64,000 nucleotides of DNA from positions 1 through 64,000 of the forward strand of contig JAMOOB010000490.1 in NCBI GenBank assembly GCA_027066265.1, written 5' to 3'. A program made the position numbers and the translations under genes. This stretch comes from Desulfurococcales archaeon. GTDB taxonomy: Archaea > Thermoproteota > Thermoprotei_A > Sulfolobales > Ignisphaeraceae. The notes beneath the pieces are model-generated. The model made no database searches. It saw only the letters and a program-made list of their open reading frames with translations, and was not told the origin of the DNA. This document shows, piece after piece, positions 8,222 through 16,432 of this stretch (positions are counted from its first letter, which is position 1; every line of letters begins with the position of its first letter).

Positions 8222-8542
8222 ATCTAACCCCTATCCAACCCTCTGACCATCAAACATATATAAACCATACACATACGAAACAATAGAGCATCGAAGAACC
8301 TATGGCTTCCACTGGAGCCACTAGATACACTACTACTCTCTACTCTGAGAGCCCCCTACATCGCCATAGAGCCCCGTCACCCTATTAAGCCACGGATGAC
8401 ACCAGGGTTGGACAGCAATATGTACAAAGAATGGACTCTCCAACCAGCCGGTTAGACACATATCGTATGAGCCCCCAGCTCCACTGCTTTTCTATAGAAC
8501 CGCTTTGGTTGATAAGAACCTGAACCAGTGACCAGGTAATAA

Positions 8543-8562
8543 GGTTCGCTAACAAGCGAACC
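8543..8562. repeat. perfect 8-bp stem hairpin
   Basis: GGTTCGCT-AACA-AGCGAACC, at the edge of the AT-rich core. Confidence 0.85.
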
Positions 8563-8810
8563 GCTTTCTATCCCTCTCCAAGAGACATCAAGAAGCGTTC
8601 TGAACGGATCGAGAATCACATTCCTTTCCTTCTCGATTCTTAACGTTCATTTAATAAGAATGTTTGTATAAAGAAAATATTCGATTCTTTATACATTTAA
8701 TCGCTTATACATGTATAAACCGATTCTTATCGATTCGATAAGAAGTTAAACCGCTTCAAAGAATTGAAGCCTCGATTCTTTGAAGATAGAGACCCCGATG
8801 GCTAAGGCTC

Positions 8811-8828
8811 TCCAACCGGGTGGTTGGA
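8811..8828. repeat. inverted pair of TCCAACC motifs
   Basis: TCCAACC-GGGT-GGTTGGA. The same heptamer recurs at 8234, 8406 (inverted), 8439 and 8844. Confidence 0.8.
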
Positions 8829-8965
8829 AACCAAATGGGGTTATCCAACCCTGTCCCTATCTCAGAGTGGACAACCTGAAGGAGGGGGATTGTGAAGAGA
8901 GCCCCCGGGTCTCTCTAGGGGGTAGTGGTATCCAGAGGAAGCCGGGGTCTCTATCTATGGTGTGG

Positions 8966-9694
8966 TCATATAAACATTGTGGCTAGGGATATGACGGGTA
9001 GTAGCCTCACGAATATGATCCCGATGTTGAGCCCTAGGACTCTGTATGGTGGTAGCTGGTAGACGTGGAACAGGTTCGCTAGGATAATCGGTGTGAAGAT
9101 CAGTGCCAGGGTTCTGAATGTCTTGTCTATCCTGATCGATCCTAGCTTGGCTAGCAGCGGGGCTAGCGCGATCCAGCTAAGCATCTTTGTGTCCAGCAGG
9201 AACGTGAATGGAAAGTGTATGTCGAGGTCGTAGTAGCAGAGAACCACCAGCTCCCTTACATCCGATAGAAACGTGTATGCATAGGTCATCCTAACCAGGA
9301 GCTCCCCAACGCAGCAGCTCCTCCATAGATAGCCCAGCACAATCATCGAGATGGTGTAGCTCAGAGCAGCCTCCACTCTCTTGATGCTGGGGCAGTGCAG
9401 AGCCATTCCCACAGCTGGGAGCACGGACATGAGCGCCACGAGCAGGATCCGCATCCACCGCGCATCTACTCTGAGGTACCACAAGACGAAGCCTAGGGCT
9501 AGCATTACGCCTATTATCAGATCGATCTTCACGGCCCACGTAACCGGGAAGAAGAGTGGTAGCATGAAGGTTCTGGCGAAGTAGAATATGGCTAGAGCTA
9601 GCTCCCAAGACCTACCGATCCTGATATAGCTGTACAGCGCTATAGCAAGGGCAACGAGGTTCAGCTCCGCTGCTATGATAGCCCATCCCATCAT
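8966..9694 (-). CDS. polytopic membrane protein
   Basis: A 242-residue protein with about seven predicted membrane helices spread along the chain (for example WAIIAAELNLVALAIALYS near the start and IIFVRLLPVISLATMFI at the end). No catalytic motif is visible. ATG 9694 overlaps the TGA of the methyltransferase by four bases (ATGA type), so the genes are coupled. In the block 8966-11756 with a methyltransferase, a small membrane protein and a glycosyltransferase, a role in sugar or lipid carrier handling is possible but unproven. Confidence 0.8.
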   Translation of the reverse strand: MMGWAIIAAELNLVALAIALYSYIRIGRSWELALAIFYFARTFMLPLFFPVTWAVKIDLIIGVMLALGFVLWYLRVDARWMRILLVALMSVLPAVGMALHCPSIKRVEAALSYTISMIVLGYLWRSCCVGELLVRMTYAYTFLSDVRELVVLCYYDLDIHFPFTFLLDTKMLSWIALAPLLAKLGSIRIDKTFRTLALIFTPIILANLFHVYQLPPYRVLGLNIGIIFVRLLPVISLATMFI

Positions 9695-10182
9695 GGCTTG
9701 ATGCCTACCATAACGAGGTCGTTGCATGTCAGAGCGAGGATCCAGCCGATAGCCTTCCTGATGGGTCTGGGGATCAGGTCCCCTATGTTATCCCCGTAGC
9801 TGTGCCTAGTCACGAACCCTGCTTCCCGCAGCATCTTTCTCAGCTTCAGAAAGCTGAAGACGTGTCTGTGGTCCGGATCTCTGTACGCGTTGCTCGATAG
9901 GAAGTTCGGTGCCGCTATCAGAACCCTGCCTCCCCGCTTGAGCACCCTGTAGCATTCGCGGAGAAACTGCTGTGGGTTGCTGAGGTGCTCGATAACGTGT
10001 ACCGCTACAACCCTTGAGAAGACCCCCGATCTGAAGGGGAGTAGATGGGCGTCCGCAGCAACCCACTCGGCATCGGGCTTCTCCCTGGGTGGATGGATAT
10101 CGAGGAAAACGGTGTTGAGGGAGGGCTTGAGGAACGGTCTGAACCTGTAGCCCCCCGCTCCAGGACCTACCTCTAGCTCCAT
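9691..10182 (-). CDS. class I SAM-dependent methyltransferase
   Basis: A 163-residue methyltransferase. Motif I (LEVGPGAGG) is at residues 3-11, the acidic end of strand 2 is VFLDIHPP, motif II region is WVAADAHLLPF, motif IV is VVAVHVIEHL, and YRVLKRGGRVLIAAPN is the post-II strand typical of this fold. The family commonly has an extra N-terminal helix that is absent here, so this is a minimal version. The substrate is unknown. It sits between a membrane protein (coupled by ATGA) and a GT4-linked membrane protein, suggesting methylation of a sugar or lipid-linked intermediate. Confidence 0.88.
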   Translation of the reverse strand: MELEVGPGAGGYRFRPFLKPSLNTVFLDIHPPREKPDAEWVAADAHLLPFRSGVFSRVVAVHVIEHLSNPQQFLRECYRVLKRGGRVLIAAPNFLSSNAYRDPDHRHVFSFLKLRKMLREAGFVTRHSYGDNIGDLIPRPIRKAIGWILALTCNDLVMVGIKP

Positions 10183-10192
10183 AGCCCTAGCC

Positions 10193-10558
10193 TCACTCCG
10201 CCCATCTTCTGAGAACCCTTATCGCCTCCTCGTTCCTGCCCTGCGCGATGAGGAGCAGAGCCCTCGCAAGATCGCGCGCGTACGGCGATGCCTCTGCAGC
10301 TAGAGCCTGATCCACCGGGACAGCCAGCTTCTTGTAGTCTAGCCACCCTATCACCACAGCTGCGGGAACGTAGATGGTCAGGAACGTGATCGCGAAGGCG
10401 ATCAGGTTGGAGAACACCAGCTTCAGCGCAGGTACGTACTCGATCAGCAGCCTGTACTGTATAACGATGAAGTTCGCGAACGATATCAGGAAGACGAGGT
10501 ACGTGCTGTGACCGCGCCTAAAGTAGGTCCAGAGCCTAAGTATCCTCTCCTTCCACAT
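10193..10558 (-). CDS. small two-helix membrane protein
   Basis: A 121-residue protein with a basic, aromatic N-terminus (WKERILRLWTYFRRGHSTY), two membrane helices (about residues 22-42 and 51-75) and a C-terminal cytosolic helical part (YARDLARALLLIAQGRNEEAIRVLRRW). A palindrome near-copy (10347-10358) is read in frame as PAAVVIG. The start at 10558 lies just past the stop of the glycosyltransferase (10563), so the two are coupled. Probably a membrane partner of the glycosyltransferase; inference from context. Confidence 0.75.
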   Translation of the reverse strand: MWKERILRLWTYFRRGHSTYLVFLISFANFIVIQYRLLIEYVPALKLVFSNLIAFAITFLTIYVPAAVVIGWLDYKKLAVPVDQALAAEASPYARDLARALLLIAQGRNEEAIRVLRRWAE

Positions 10559-10562
10559 CCTG

Positions 10563-11756
10563 CTACACCCTGCCAACGGCTCTGCTCAGCTGCTTAACCT
10601 CGGCTACGTAGCTGATCAGCTCGAGCATCCTCCTCCCGAAGACCTCCGTCGAGAACCGCTTCGCGTGCTCGATGCCTCTAGCCCTGAGCTCCCTGTAGAG
10701 CCTCTGGTCGCTCTCGAGCCTCCTGATTATGCTCGGCACCTCCTCTATCGAGCGGTAGCCCAGCATCGGCGAGAGCGGGGATACGATATCCGTCCAGGCG
10801 CCTCCATCCCTGTAGACCAGCGGTACGGCTCCAGCCGCCATCGCCTCTACGACGGATATCCCGAAGTGCTCGGCGTACGGCGGGTGCAGATATATCATCG
10901 CGTGCTCGAGGTAGCTGAGCAGCCTGTGCCTCGGGCAGTTGGGCTCGAGAACCACGTTGTCGAGCCTTCTCCTCCTAGCCTCCTCGGCGATCGCGCTGTA
11001 GTAGCCGGCTGTGTACCTATCCACGGTTCCGGCTATGACGAACGTGTGGTCCCTCATCCTCTCGGCGACGTCGAGGATAGCCATAAGGTTCTTCTCCGGC
11101 GTGAACCTGGATACCGTTACAACCAGCTTCTCGCGCACATCGTTGCTCGCCACCCGCGAGAAGGTCTCTACGTCTACTGGAGGATGAACAACGTCTGCTA
11201 CCACCCCGTAGAGCCTGTAGATCAGACCCGCTGTCCATCGAGAGTTGGTTACGACCCTACCCGCCTTCGCGTTCCTGAAGCGCGTATCGATGTACCTCCT
11301 CACGAGCCAGTTGTAGACCCTCCAGTGGATGCCCCTCTTAGCGGGATCACCGCTCCTGTAGAGCGCCAGCGCCGGGTAGTGGATGTAGCTGATATCGGCT
11401 GGAGCAACGATGTTGCTCTGCGTCTCGATAACAACGTCGTACTCGTCTCGATACGGCTCCACGAACTCCTTGAACAGCCTGCGGTATACCATCAGCCTCC
11501 TCAGGCGAACGAGCCTACCCCTGGAAACACACTTCAGCGCCTCGGCGAGCCCAACCCTCTTCACAACGATCCTGAGCCTCGATATATCGATACCGAAGAT
11601 CATCCTAACGACGTCTCTATCCAGCTCCGTAGAGGTGAGAACCGTTACATCGTGACCCGCGTTCCGGAGGATATCGGCTAGCCTAAGCGAGAGATGCTCG
11701 CCACCACCAAGAGTATCGTACAGCGCGTGAACTATCAGCACACGCAAAGCGTTCAC
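10563..11756 (-). CDS. GT4 glycosyltransferase (ALG2/ALG11-like)
   Basis: A 397-residue GT-B glycosyltransferase. The N-terminal Rossmann domain starts VLIVHALYDTLGGGEHLSLRLA with the glycine loop. The C-terminal donor domain has VVTVSRFTPEKNLMAILDVA and the EX7E-type block HFGISVVEAMAAGAVPLVYRD. The GGGEH and HPPYAEHFG signatures resemble mannosyltransferases of the ALG2/ALG11 group, which extend lipid-linked oligosaccharides on the cytosolic face of the membrane. It leads the leftward unit with the membrane protein, methyltransferase and polytopic protein, consistent with a small glycan-modification operon. Confidence 0.93.
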   Translation of the reverse strand: MNALRVLIVHALYDTLGGGEHLSLRLADILRNAGHDVTVLTSTELDRDVVRMIFGIDISRLRIVVKRVGLAEALKCVSRGRLVRLRRLMVYRRLFKEFVEPYRDEYDVVIETQSNIVAPADISYIHYPALALYRSGDPAKRGIHWRVYNWLVRRYIDTRFRNAKAGRVVTNSRWTAGLIYRLYGVVADVVHPPVDVETFSRVASNDVREKLVVTVSRFTPEKNLMAILDVAERMRDHTFVIAGTVDRYTAGYYSAIAEEARRRRLDNVVLEPNCPRHRLLSYLEHAMIYLHPPYAEHFGISVVEAMAAGAVPLVYRDGGAWTDIVSPLSPMLGYRSIEEVPSIIRRLESDQRLYRELRARGIEHAKRFSTEVFGRRMLELISYVAEVKQLSRAVGRV

Positions 11757-11811
11757 CGAACAGCGCTATCCACAACAAACAAATATGCTCGCTCTAGCGA
11801 CCTAGCCATAG

Positions 11812-11823
11812 CCACAGCTGTGG
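11812..11823. repeat. CCACAGCTGTGG palindrome, exact copy 4
   Basis: In the divergent gap between the leftward glycosyltransferase operon (start 11756) and the rightward membrane protein (start 11878), as expected of a shared operator. Confidence 0.9.
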
Positions 11824-11877
11824 GTATGTAGAGCAAGCATATGAGTTCCCTAGACATAGAACGGCGCTGGTAAGAGC

Positions 11878-12105
11878 ATGAGGATCAACGGGGTTCTGCG
11901 TATCGCCACCATAGCGATGTTCATGTTGGCGCCGTTCGTAGTTCAAGAGCTAGAGAGGTATCCGCCTAGCAGACACATCGTAGGGTGTGTAACAGGTATG
12001 GTTCCGGCTATCGCCACTATCATCGCTGTCATAGCTCTGCTCATCTCCGTTAGCTGGCTAGCGATCCGCTTCCTGCCGTATATCGATCGCGAGAGACCTG
12101 ACTGA
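11878..12105 (+). CDS. small two-helix membrane protein
   Basis: A 75-residue protein with a first hydrophobic segment (residues 6-22), a polar turn (QELERYPPSRHIVGC) and a longer membrane helix (about 40-66), ending YIDRERPD. No family recognised. It is divergent from the glycosyltransferase operon across a palindrome-bearing gap and convergent with the 12188 gene. Confidence 0.65.
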   Translation: MRINGVLRIATIAMFMLAPFVVQELERYPPSRHIVGCVTGMVPAIATIIAVIALLISVSWLAIRFLPYIDRERPD

Positions 12106-12187
12106 GACCACGGTTCTCCAGGAGAAGCGGAGGGGGGTGGTAATACCATAAAAACGGGTTTGGGATTGGGTGGAGCAGGGTTTTTCT

Positions 12188-12658
12188 CTACCTCGCTCTT
12201 GCGATGGCGAGTAGCTCTCTTCTCTTCTCCTCCTCTGTCCTGGTCCTGATCGGCTCGACCACGACGACTCTCGCTGCTATTCCTAGCCTCTTGAGCTCCT
12301 CGGCGACCTTCCTAGCGTTTGGTCCGGCTAGGTATACGACTGCGTATGGTGGTAGCCTCCAGTACTCCAGTACGTATCTAACCAGCTCCTCCACCTCCTT
12401 CATCTCCTTCGCTCCGTAGTGCTTCCTAGCCAGCGCGATGAGGTAGATCAGCCTCCTCCTGGCTAGCTCCCTGGTCATCGGTATCCTCCTTCCGTAGCTA
12501 TCGTATGTCCACCCGCGCTTCAGGTCCCTCAGGATCAGCGCCGCTATCGATGCAGCAGTATACCTATCCACGCCTTTGCCAGGGACAAACACCCCCTCGT
12601 AGATGGCGTACCAGCTCCTAGGACCCTCATACTTGTTCCTTCTACCCACCTCCCACAC
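12188..12658 (-). CDS. hypothetical basic protein
   Basis: A 156-residue protein rich in Arg, Lys and Tyr. After a flexible start it has helices (DRYTAASIAALILRDLKRG, TRELARRRLIYLIALARKH, KEVEELVRYVLEYW), then a strand-helix-strand end (AVVYLAGPNARKVAEELKRL, ARVVVVEPIR). The last part resembles a small alpha/beta nucleotide-binding or anticodon-binding-like unit, but no motif decides it. GTG 12658 is assumed as start. Divergent from 12727 with overlapping promoter space. Confidence 0.7.
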   Translation of the reverse strand: MWEVGRRNKYEGPRSWYAIYEGVFVPGKGVDRYTAASIAALILRDLKRGWTYDSYGRRIPMTRELARRRLIYLIALARKHYGAKEMKEVEELVRYVLEYWRLPPYAVVYLAGPNARKVAEELKRLGIAARVVVVEPIRTRTEEEKRRELLAIARAR

Positions 12659-12726
12659 CTACGACCATGAGCTGCCTCTACGGTTATATAGGTAGCGAAA
12701 ACCAGGTCTGGACACAGGTGAAGAGA

Positions 12727-13308
12727 ATGCAGATCCTCGTGGTGAAGAGGAGGCTCCCAGCTATGCAGCTGAGAGGGATAGTGCTCCCGACAGTACCGTC
12801 ATCTCCACAGCTGTGGGAAAGACCTCGGCTGCAGCCCGAGCCAGCGCCTCAGCAGACACCGCAGCTACCCTCTGAAGAACCTAGCCAGGAGACTGCGCCG
12901 CCTCTCCAGCCCGAGAACACTGTTGTTTCTAGGCTTCCCGTCGGTGGAAGGACTGTTAGGGGTGTTGCTATCCGTAGGCTAGAGGTTGTTCCGGTGGATA
13001 GCTCTACCATCAGGATCGTGATCGATATCGAGACCGGGGACACGTATGCGGATATCAGGGTGGGGTGCACCAGGGGAATCATAGACGTTAGCTCGGATAG
13101 AGCTGGTGGCGGAACGCTTCTTCCCGGGGAGGCTACTGGTACACTGGTTGTCCCGTATACTAGGGCGAGTATCGTGTACACCGTGAAGCTGGTGAAGGCT
13201 GTTAACGGCGCTGCAGAGGGGTTCGTCGAGGTGCGCGAGGTCGATTCGAGGGGAAGGGTGAGAAGGGTTCTTGCAAGGAGAAGCTTTGTGCTTAGAGCTG
13301 GAGCCTAA
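12727..13308 (+). CDS. hypothetical protein with Pro/Gln linker and beta domain
   Basis: A 193-residue protein. A basic N-terminus is followed by a Pro/Gln/Glu-rich linker (residues about 22-60) and a beta-rich domain (about 75-190: LEVVPVDSSTIRIVIDI, GTLVVPYTRASIVYTVKLV). An exact palindrome copy (12805-12816) is read in frame in the linker as SPQLWE. The start at 12727 follows AGGTGAAGAG; a TATA box TTATATA lies at 12684-12690. No signal peptide. The last 17 bases overlap the convergent 13292 gene. Possibly a virion or adaptor protein. Confidence 0.7.
   Translation: MQILVVKRRLPAMQLRGIVLPTVPSSPQLWERPRLQPEPAPQQTPQLPSEEPSQETAPPLQPENTVVSRLPVGGRTVRGVAIRRLEVVPVDSSTIRIVIDIETGDTYADIRVGCTRGIIDVSSDRAGGGTLLPGEATGTLVVPYTRASIVYTVKLVKAVNGAAEGFVEVREVDSRGRVRRVLARRSFVLRAGA
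12805..12816. repeat. CCACAGCTGTGG palindrome, exact copy 5 (inside a gene)
   Basis: Read as P-Q-L-W within the linker of the 12727 gene; it is the only rightward in-gene exact copy. Confidence 0.9.
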
Positions 13309-13750
13309 ACCGCTCCTCCTCTTCTTCCTCTAGCTCCTCGCCGATGTCAGATGGCGAGGTGTACGCGAACACGGTTAGTATGCGCGATAGGAGCCTCGAT
13401 ACGCGGTCAAGGTAGTCGAGAAGTGGCTCGTCTTCTTTCCGCTTTATCTCTTCTCTGATCCACTTCGCTATCTCTGTCTTGTTTATCTTCATCAGGTCCT
13501 TCATCGGCTTGGGCGGGTCCGAAACCTCGTACCCTTCTCGACGCATGTACTCGGCTATGGCTCTCAGCTCCCTTGCGAGTCTCCTCGCTGCTCCGGGTAT
13601 GCACAGTATGTGGTCGACGTGTATCTTGAGGATCTCTATGGCTGTCATCCTCTCCGGGATGGGTCTGGTCCTATCGATCGCCGTCCTGATCAGCTCGCCC
13701 AGGCTCCTGGCAGCCGTTCTCCACACGCGCGTGGACTCTATGACGCTCAT
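13292..13750 (-). CDS. helical protein downstream of the AAA+ ATPase
   Basis: A 152-residue all-helical protein with an acidic tail (IGEELEEEEEERFRLQL). ATG 13750 overlaps the TGA of the AAA+ gene (ATGA), so it is translationally coupled. Basic helices such as RRLARELRAIAEYMRREG and an EIAKWIREEIKRKEDE segment suggest a protein-protein adaptor. A function as cofactor of the AAA+ ATPase is inferred from coupling only. Confidence 0.75.
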   Translation of the reverse strand: MSVIESTRVWRTAARSLGELIRTAIDRTRPIPERMTAIEILKIHVDHILCIPGAARRLARELRAIAEYMRREGYEVSDPPKPMKDLMKINKTEIAKWIREEIKRKEDEPLLDYLDRVSRLLSRILTVFAYTSPSDIGEELEEEEEERFRLQL

Positions 13751-15225
13751 ACCCCGAGCACCCTTCGTATCTGTGACACCGGTGCTCTGAACACGCCTAT
13801 AGCCTCGATCAGCGCTCTCCACGCGCTCGAGCTCGCCGATCTAGCCCATACAGCATCGTCGTTCCTAACCTTCACGCCGTAGAACCTCGCTACCAGCTCC
13901 AGGATCGCGACCCTGTCGTCCGGATTGCTATCGATGTCTATCCTCAGCGGCATGGCGGGTACCCTGGGGGACTCGGAGCCGCAGAATATCACGGGGCACG
14001 TGGCGTTCATCGCTATGAGCTTGAACACCTCCTGCGGAAGCGTATCCGTAACCACTATCAGCGTAGCGTCGCTCGTGGCAGCCGTAGCCATAGCCTCGTC
14101 AACGGCCCTGGGGTCGGTTACTATCACCACCGGTCTGCGGCATACCACGCCCACCAGCGTGGATACTATCGGGACGCCGACCGTGTACGGCAGCGGTATG
14201 TAGATCCTCGTACCCTCCCTCAGCGCGCTGCAGATCAGGCTGTACCTGCCTAGCCAGTCTATGCAGCGCCTAGAGAGCTGCGTTGGTGGTACAAGCCTTG
14301 TGTAGCCCCTCGCCCTGATCGGCTCTATCGATATCCTCTCGCCGGATAGATACGCCTTGGTGACAGCGACCGCGTCGCTCATCGGGAGACCCGCGTTGAC
14401 GATCTCTATCGCGAGCCTCTCGGCATCCGGATCGGGAACGCCGTACTCCAGCAGCAGGGTGTGCACAGCCTCGAAGTCGGGCAGGGGCACGAAGATCGGT
14501 CTACCAAGCCTACCGCTTCTCCTAAGCGCGGGGTCGATCGTCTCGATGCTTACGTTGGTGGTTACCAGAGCAATCGTTAGCTTCCCCATACGCTTCCACT
14601 CCTGCAGCTTGCGCAGCAGGATGTTCATCATGCCCAGGTACACGGGGCTATCCTCGCCGCGGACAAGATCTCTGCTCCTAACCAGCCACTCCGCGTCATC
14701 CATGATCACAACGCTAGGCTCGTTGCTCTCCGCCTCCGATAACAAGGAATGTAGCTTCTGCTCGCTTTCTCCAACCCATTTGGATAGAATAGCCTGTGGC
14801 TCTATGGTGACGACGTACAGACCGAGGATCTCAGCGATAATCTCGGTCATAGATGTCTTTCCTGTTCCGGGTGGTCCATAGAGCAGAGCTCCCTGCTCGG
14901 CTGGAGGTTCTCCTCTGCTCATCGGCTCTAGGAACCTTCTGCATACCTCTCTCCACACCTTCTTTGGGTAGATATAGACCTCTCTGGCGCCTCCCTCGAA
15001 CCTTAGCTCCACCAAAACGTTGTTCTCCAGCTCCTTCGTTCTGTAGTCCACGTAGCTCTCCATCGTAACCTCTGTCGCTGGCGTGATCACGCATCTCGCC
15101 GGCGTGCAGTACCCTACCTTCACCCCCAGCCCCAGCCTCGCTCCCGCCGATACCTCGACGTACATCGGTATCGCTAGCGGTGGCTCCTTGCATAGGAGCC
15201 TAACGGACTTGCATGGCAGCGCCAT
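13747..15225 (-). CDS. CDC48/VPS4-type AAA+ ATPase
   Basis: A 492-residue AAA+ ATPase. Residues 1-90 form a beta-rich N-domain. The AAA module spans about 85-300: Walker A GPPGTGKTS (about 116-124), pore-loop region SKWVGESEQ, Walker B VVIMDDAEW, sensor 1 VTTN and an arginine-finger-like DPALRRSGRLGRP. The Walker B acidic pair is DD instead of the usual DE, as in some classic AAA relatives. About 190 further residues (YIPLPYTVGVPIVSTLVG and so on) look like a degenerate second Rossmann/AAA-like domain with no P-loop. Such enzymes unfold proteins or remodel complexes; here a role in virion assembly or entry is possible. Confidence 0.92.
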   Translation of the reverse strand: MALPCKSVRLLCKEPPLAIPMYVEVSAGARLGLGVKVGYCTPARCVITPATEVTMESYVDYRTKELENNVLVELRFEGGAREVYIYPKKVWREVCRRFLEPMSRGEPPAEQGALLYGPPGTGKTSMTEIIAEILGLYVVTIEPQAILSKWVGESEQKLHSLLSEAESNEPSVVIMDDAEWLVRSRDLVRGEDSPVYLGMMNILLRKLQEWKRMGKLTIALVTTNVSIETIDPALRRSGRLGRPIFVPLPDFEAVHTLLLEYGVPDPDAERLAIEIVNAGLPMSDAVAVTKAYLSGERISIEPIRARGYTRLVPPTQLSRRCIDWLGRYSLICSALREGTRIYIPLPYTVGVPIVSTLVGVVCRRPVVIVTDPRAVDEAMATAATSDATLIVVTDTLPQEVFKLIAMNATCPVIFCGSESPRVPAMPLRIDIDSNPDDRVAILELVARFYGVKVRNDDAVWARSASSSAWRALIEAIGVFRAPVSQIRRVLGV

Positions 15226-15229
15226 GGTG

Positions 15230-15670
15230 TCACCTCAGTATGCCGAACTGCTTGAACACGCGTCTGCACACCGTATCCATGAACGAGAACGCCGTGTACT
15301 CGATCCTAGCCCTAACCTCGTCGCTCGACATGTACGCGGCGTCCTTCGGCAGTATCCTGTCTCGGTACTCGTCGAGCTGAGCAACTATCTTCGTCAGGAT
15401 GGTGGTCGCAGAGTCGTCCCTCTCGATGCTGGGGCGGGGTATGTCCTTGAACCACTTGTACCACAGCCTCTGCACGGTGTCTACGAGCAGATCCTGCATC
15501 TCCGGGAAGATGATGGTCATGGCGTCGAGCTCGCTTAGAAGCATAGGTATGTACCTGGGCAGAACCGCTTCGAGGGGCTGACCCTGCTCGAGTGCTCTCA
15601 GCATGGAGTCGTATATCCACTCAACAAACGTCTCTCCACATCTCCTCCTAGGTGTCTGAGCCTCGCTCAC
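15230..15670 (-). CDS. hypothetical helical protein of the AAA+ cluster
   Basis: A 146-residue, mainly helical protein without recognised motifs (LEAVLPRYIPMLLSELDAM, LLVDTVQRLWYKWFKDI). It lies five bases upstream of the AAA+ gene and overlaps the stop of the 15667 gene by four bases, so it is locked into the same operon. Likely a partner of the ATPase. Confidence 0.75.
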   Translation of the reverse strand: MSEAQTPRRRCGETFVEWIYDSMLRALEQGQPLEAVLPRYIPMLLSELDAMTIIFPEMQDLLVDTVQRLWYKWFKDIPRPSIERDDSATTILTKIVAQLDEYRDRILPKDAAYMSSDEVRARIEYTAFSFMDTVCRRVFKQFGILR

Positions 15671-16428
15671 CTCTCACCACCCTCTCCAGAGACCTCCTCA
15701 CCCTCCCTCCTCTCCACAGCTGGGGAGACGAGCTTGGAGAGCTCCTCGATCATAGCCTTCGCGCTAACGGTCCTCACGGTCATGAGGTTCGCAACGTATA
15801 CAACCGTAGTCAGATCCCTATCCACGACAGCAGCCGCGTACTCGCAGATGGGGTGGACGCTGTCCGTCTCCAGCTCAAGCTCTCTGCCATCCGCAGCCCT
15901 CGCAACGTATCCCCATCTAGAGGCTGATAGCAGCAGCGTAGGCAGCCTCCTCCCAGGTATACACTCCCCTCCTCCCTCCCAAGGAGTTCTCAGGTCGATC
16001 CTCATGGCGGAGTAAGCGGCTTGCGGCTGCACCTGCGCTACAACGACCATCGCTAGCGCATACCTAGATGCGTAGCTCCACACCCTCCTCAGCTCGTCTA
16101 TAACAGCCTCGGCAGAGGGCTCGGTTGGCGGCAGAACTATCTGCACACCCCTAGCCGTCTCCATGAGTATCCTGGGCTGCCCTATCGCTACCATGCCCAC
16201 AGCTGTGGGTACGCGAACCGGCGCGCCCCTCGTCGTGATCTGGACTATCCTCACGGTGCTTCCGGCTCTATCCAGCCACGCAGCAGGTACTCCCAGACCA
16301 TCGCCTAGGGCTAGCCTCAGCGCAGCCACAACGCATAGCTGCGGCGGTGCTGGCTCCAGCGATGCGTCTAGAACGATCCTCTCGACGGATAGCCCTCTAC
16401 GGGGCTTCCTACCGAGCAGCCTAACCAT
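15667..16428 (-). CDS. hypothetical protein of the AAA+ cluster
   Basis: A 253-residue alpha/beta protein, rich in Ala and Val, with no recognised signature (RIVLDASLEPAPPQLCVVAA; YALAMVVVAQVQP; CEYAAAVVDRDLTTVVYV). Two palindromes lie in the coding sequence: an exact copy (16197-16208) read as VPTAVGM, and a near-copy at about 15716 read as VSPAVE. The end overlaps the 15230 gene by four bases. The gene belongs to the compact leftward cluster 13292-18422. Confidence 0.75.
   Translation of the reverse strand: MVRLLGRKPRRGLSVERIVLDASLEPAPPQLCVVAALRLALGDGLGVPAAWLDRAGSTVRIVQITTRGAPVRVPTAVGMVAIGQPRILMETARGVQIVLPPTEPSAEAVIDELRRVWSYASRYALAMVVVAQVQPQAAYSAMRIDLRTPWEGGGECIPGRRLPTLLLSASRWGYVARAADGRELELETDSVHPICEYAAAVVDRDLTTVVYVANLMTVRTVSAKAMIEELSKLVSPAVERREGEEVSGEGGER
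16197..16208. repeat. CCACAGCTGTGG palindrome, exact copy 6 (inside a gene)
   Basis: Read as P-T-A-V-G in the 15667 gene; flanking bases extend the symmetry to CCCACAGCTGTGGG. Confidence 0.9.
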
Positions 16429-16432
16429 GGTT

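Larger units (their letters stand above)
8222..8965. other. gene-free AT-rich inverted-repeat region, candidate replication origin
   Basis: This 744-bp stretch has no credible gene. Its core (8640-8790) is much more AT-rich than the rest of the window. Hairpins: 8543-8562 (GGTTCGCT/AGCGAACC), 8665-8695 (TGTATAAAGAA/TTCTTTATACA), 8705-8718 (TTATACATGTATAA), 8724-8744 (TTCTTATCGA/TCGATAAGAA), 8753-8770 (GCTTCAA/TTGAAGC) and 8754-8785 (CTTCAAAGAAT/ATTCTTTGAAG). Six TCCAACC motifs in either orientation (8234, 8406, 8439, 8811, 8822, 8844) surround the core. This fits an origin with iterons; a regulatory or packaging region is the alternative. Confidence 0.6.

Noticed and set aside
10665..11681. 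338-codon rightward open frame over the glycosyltransferase
   Set aside because: Antisense shadow of a clear GT4 enzyme.
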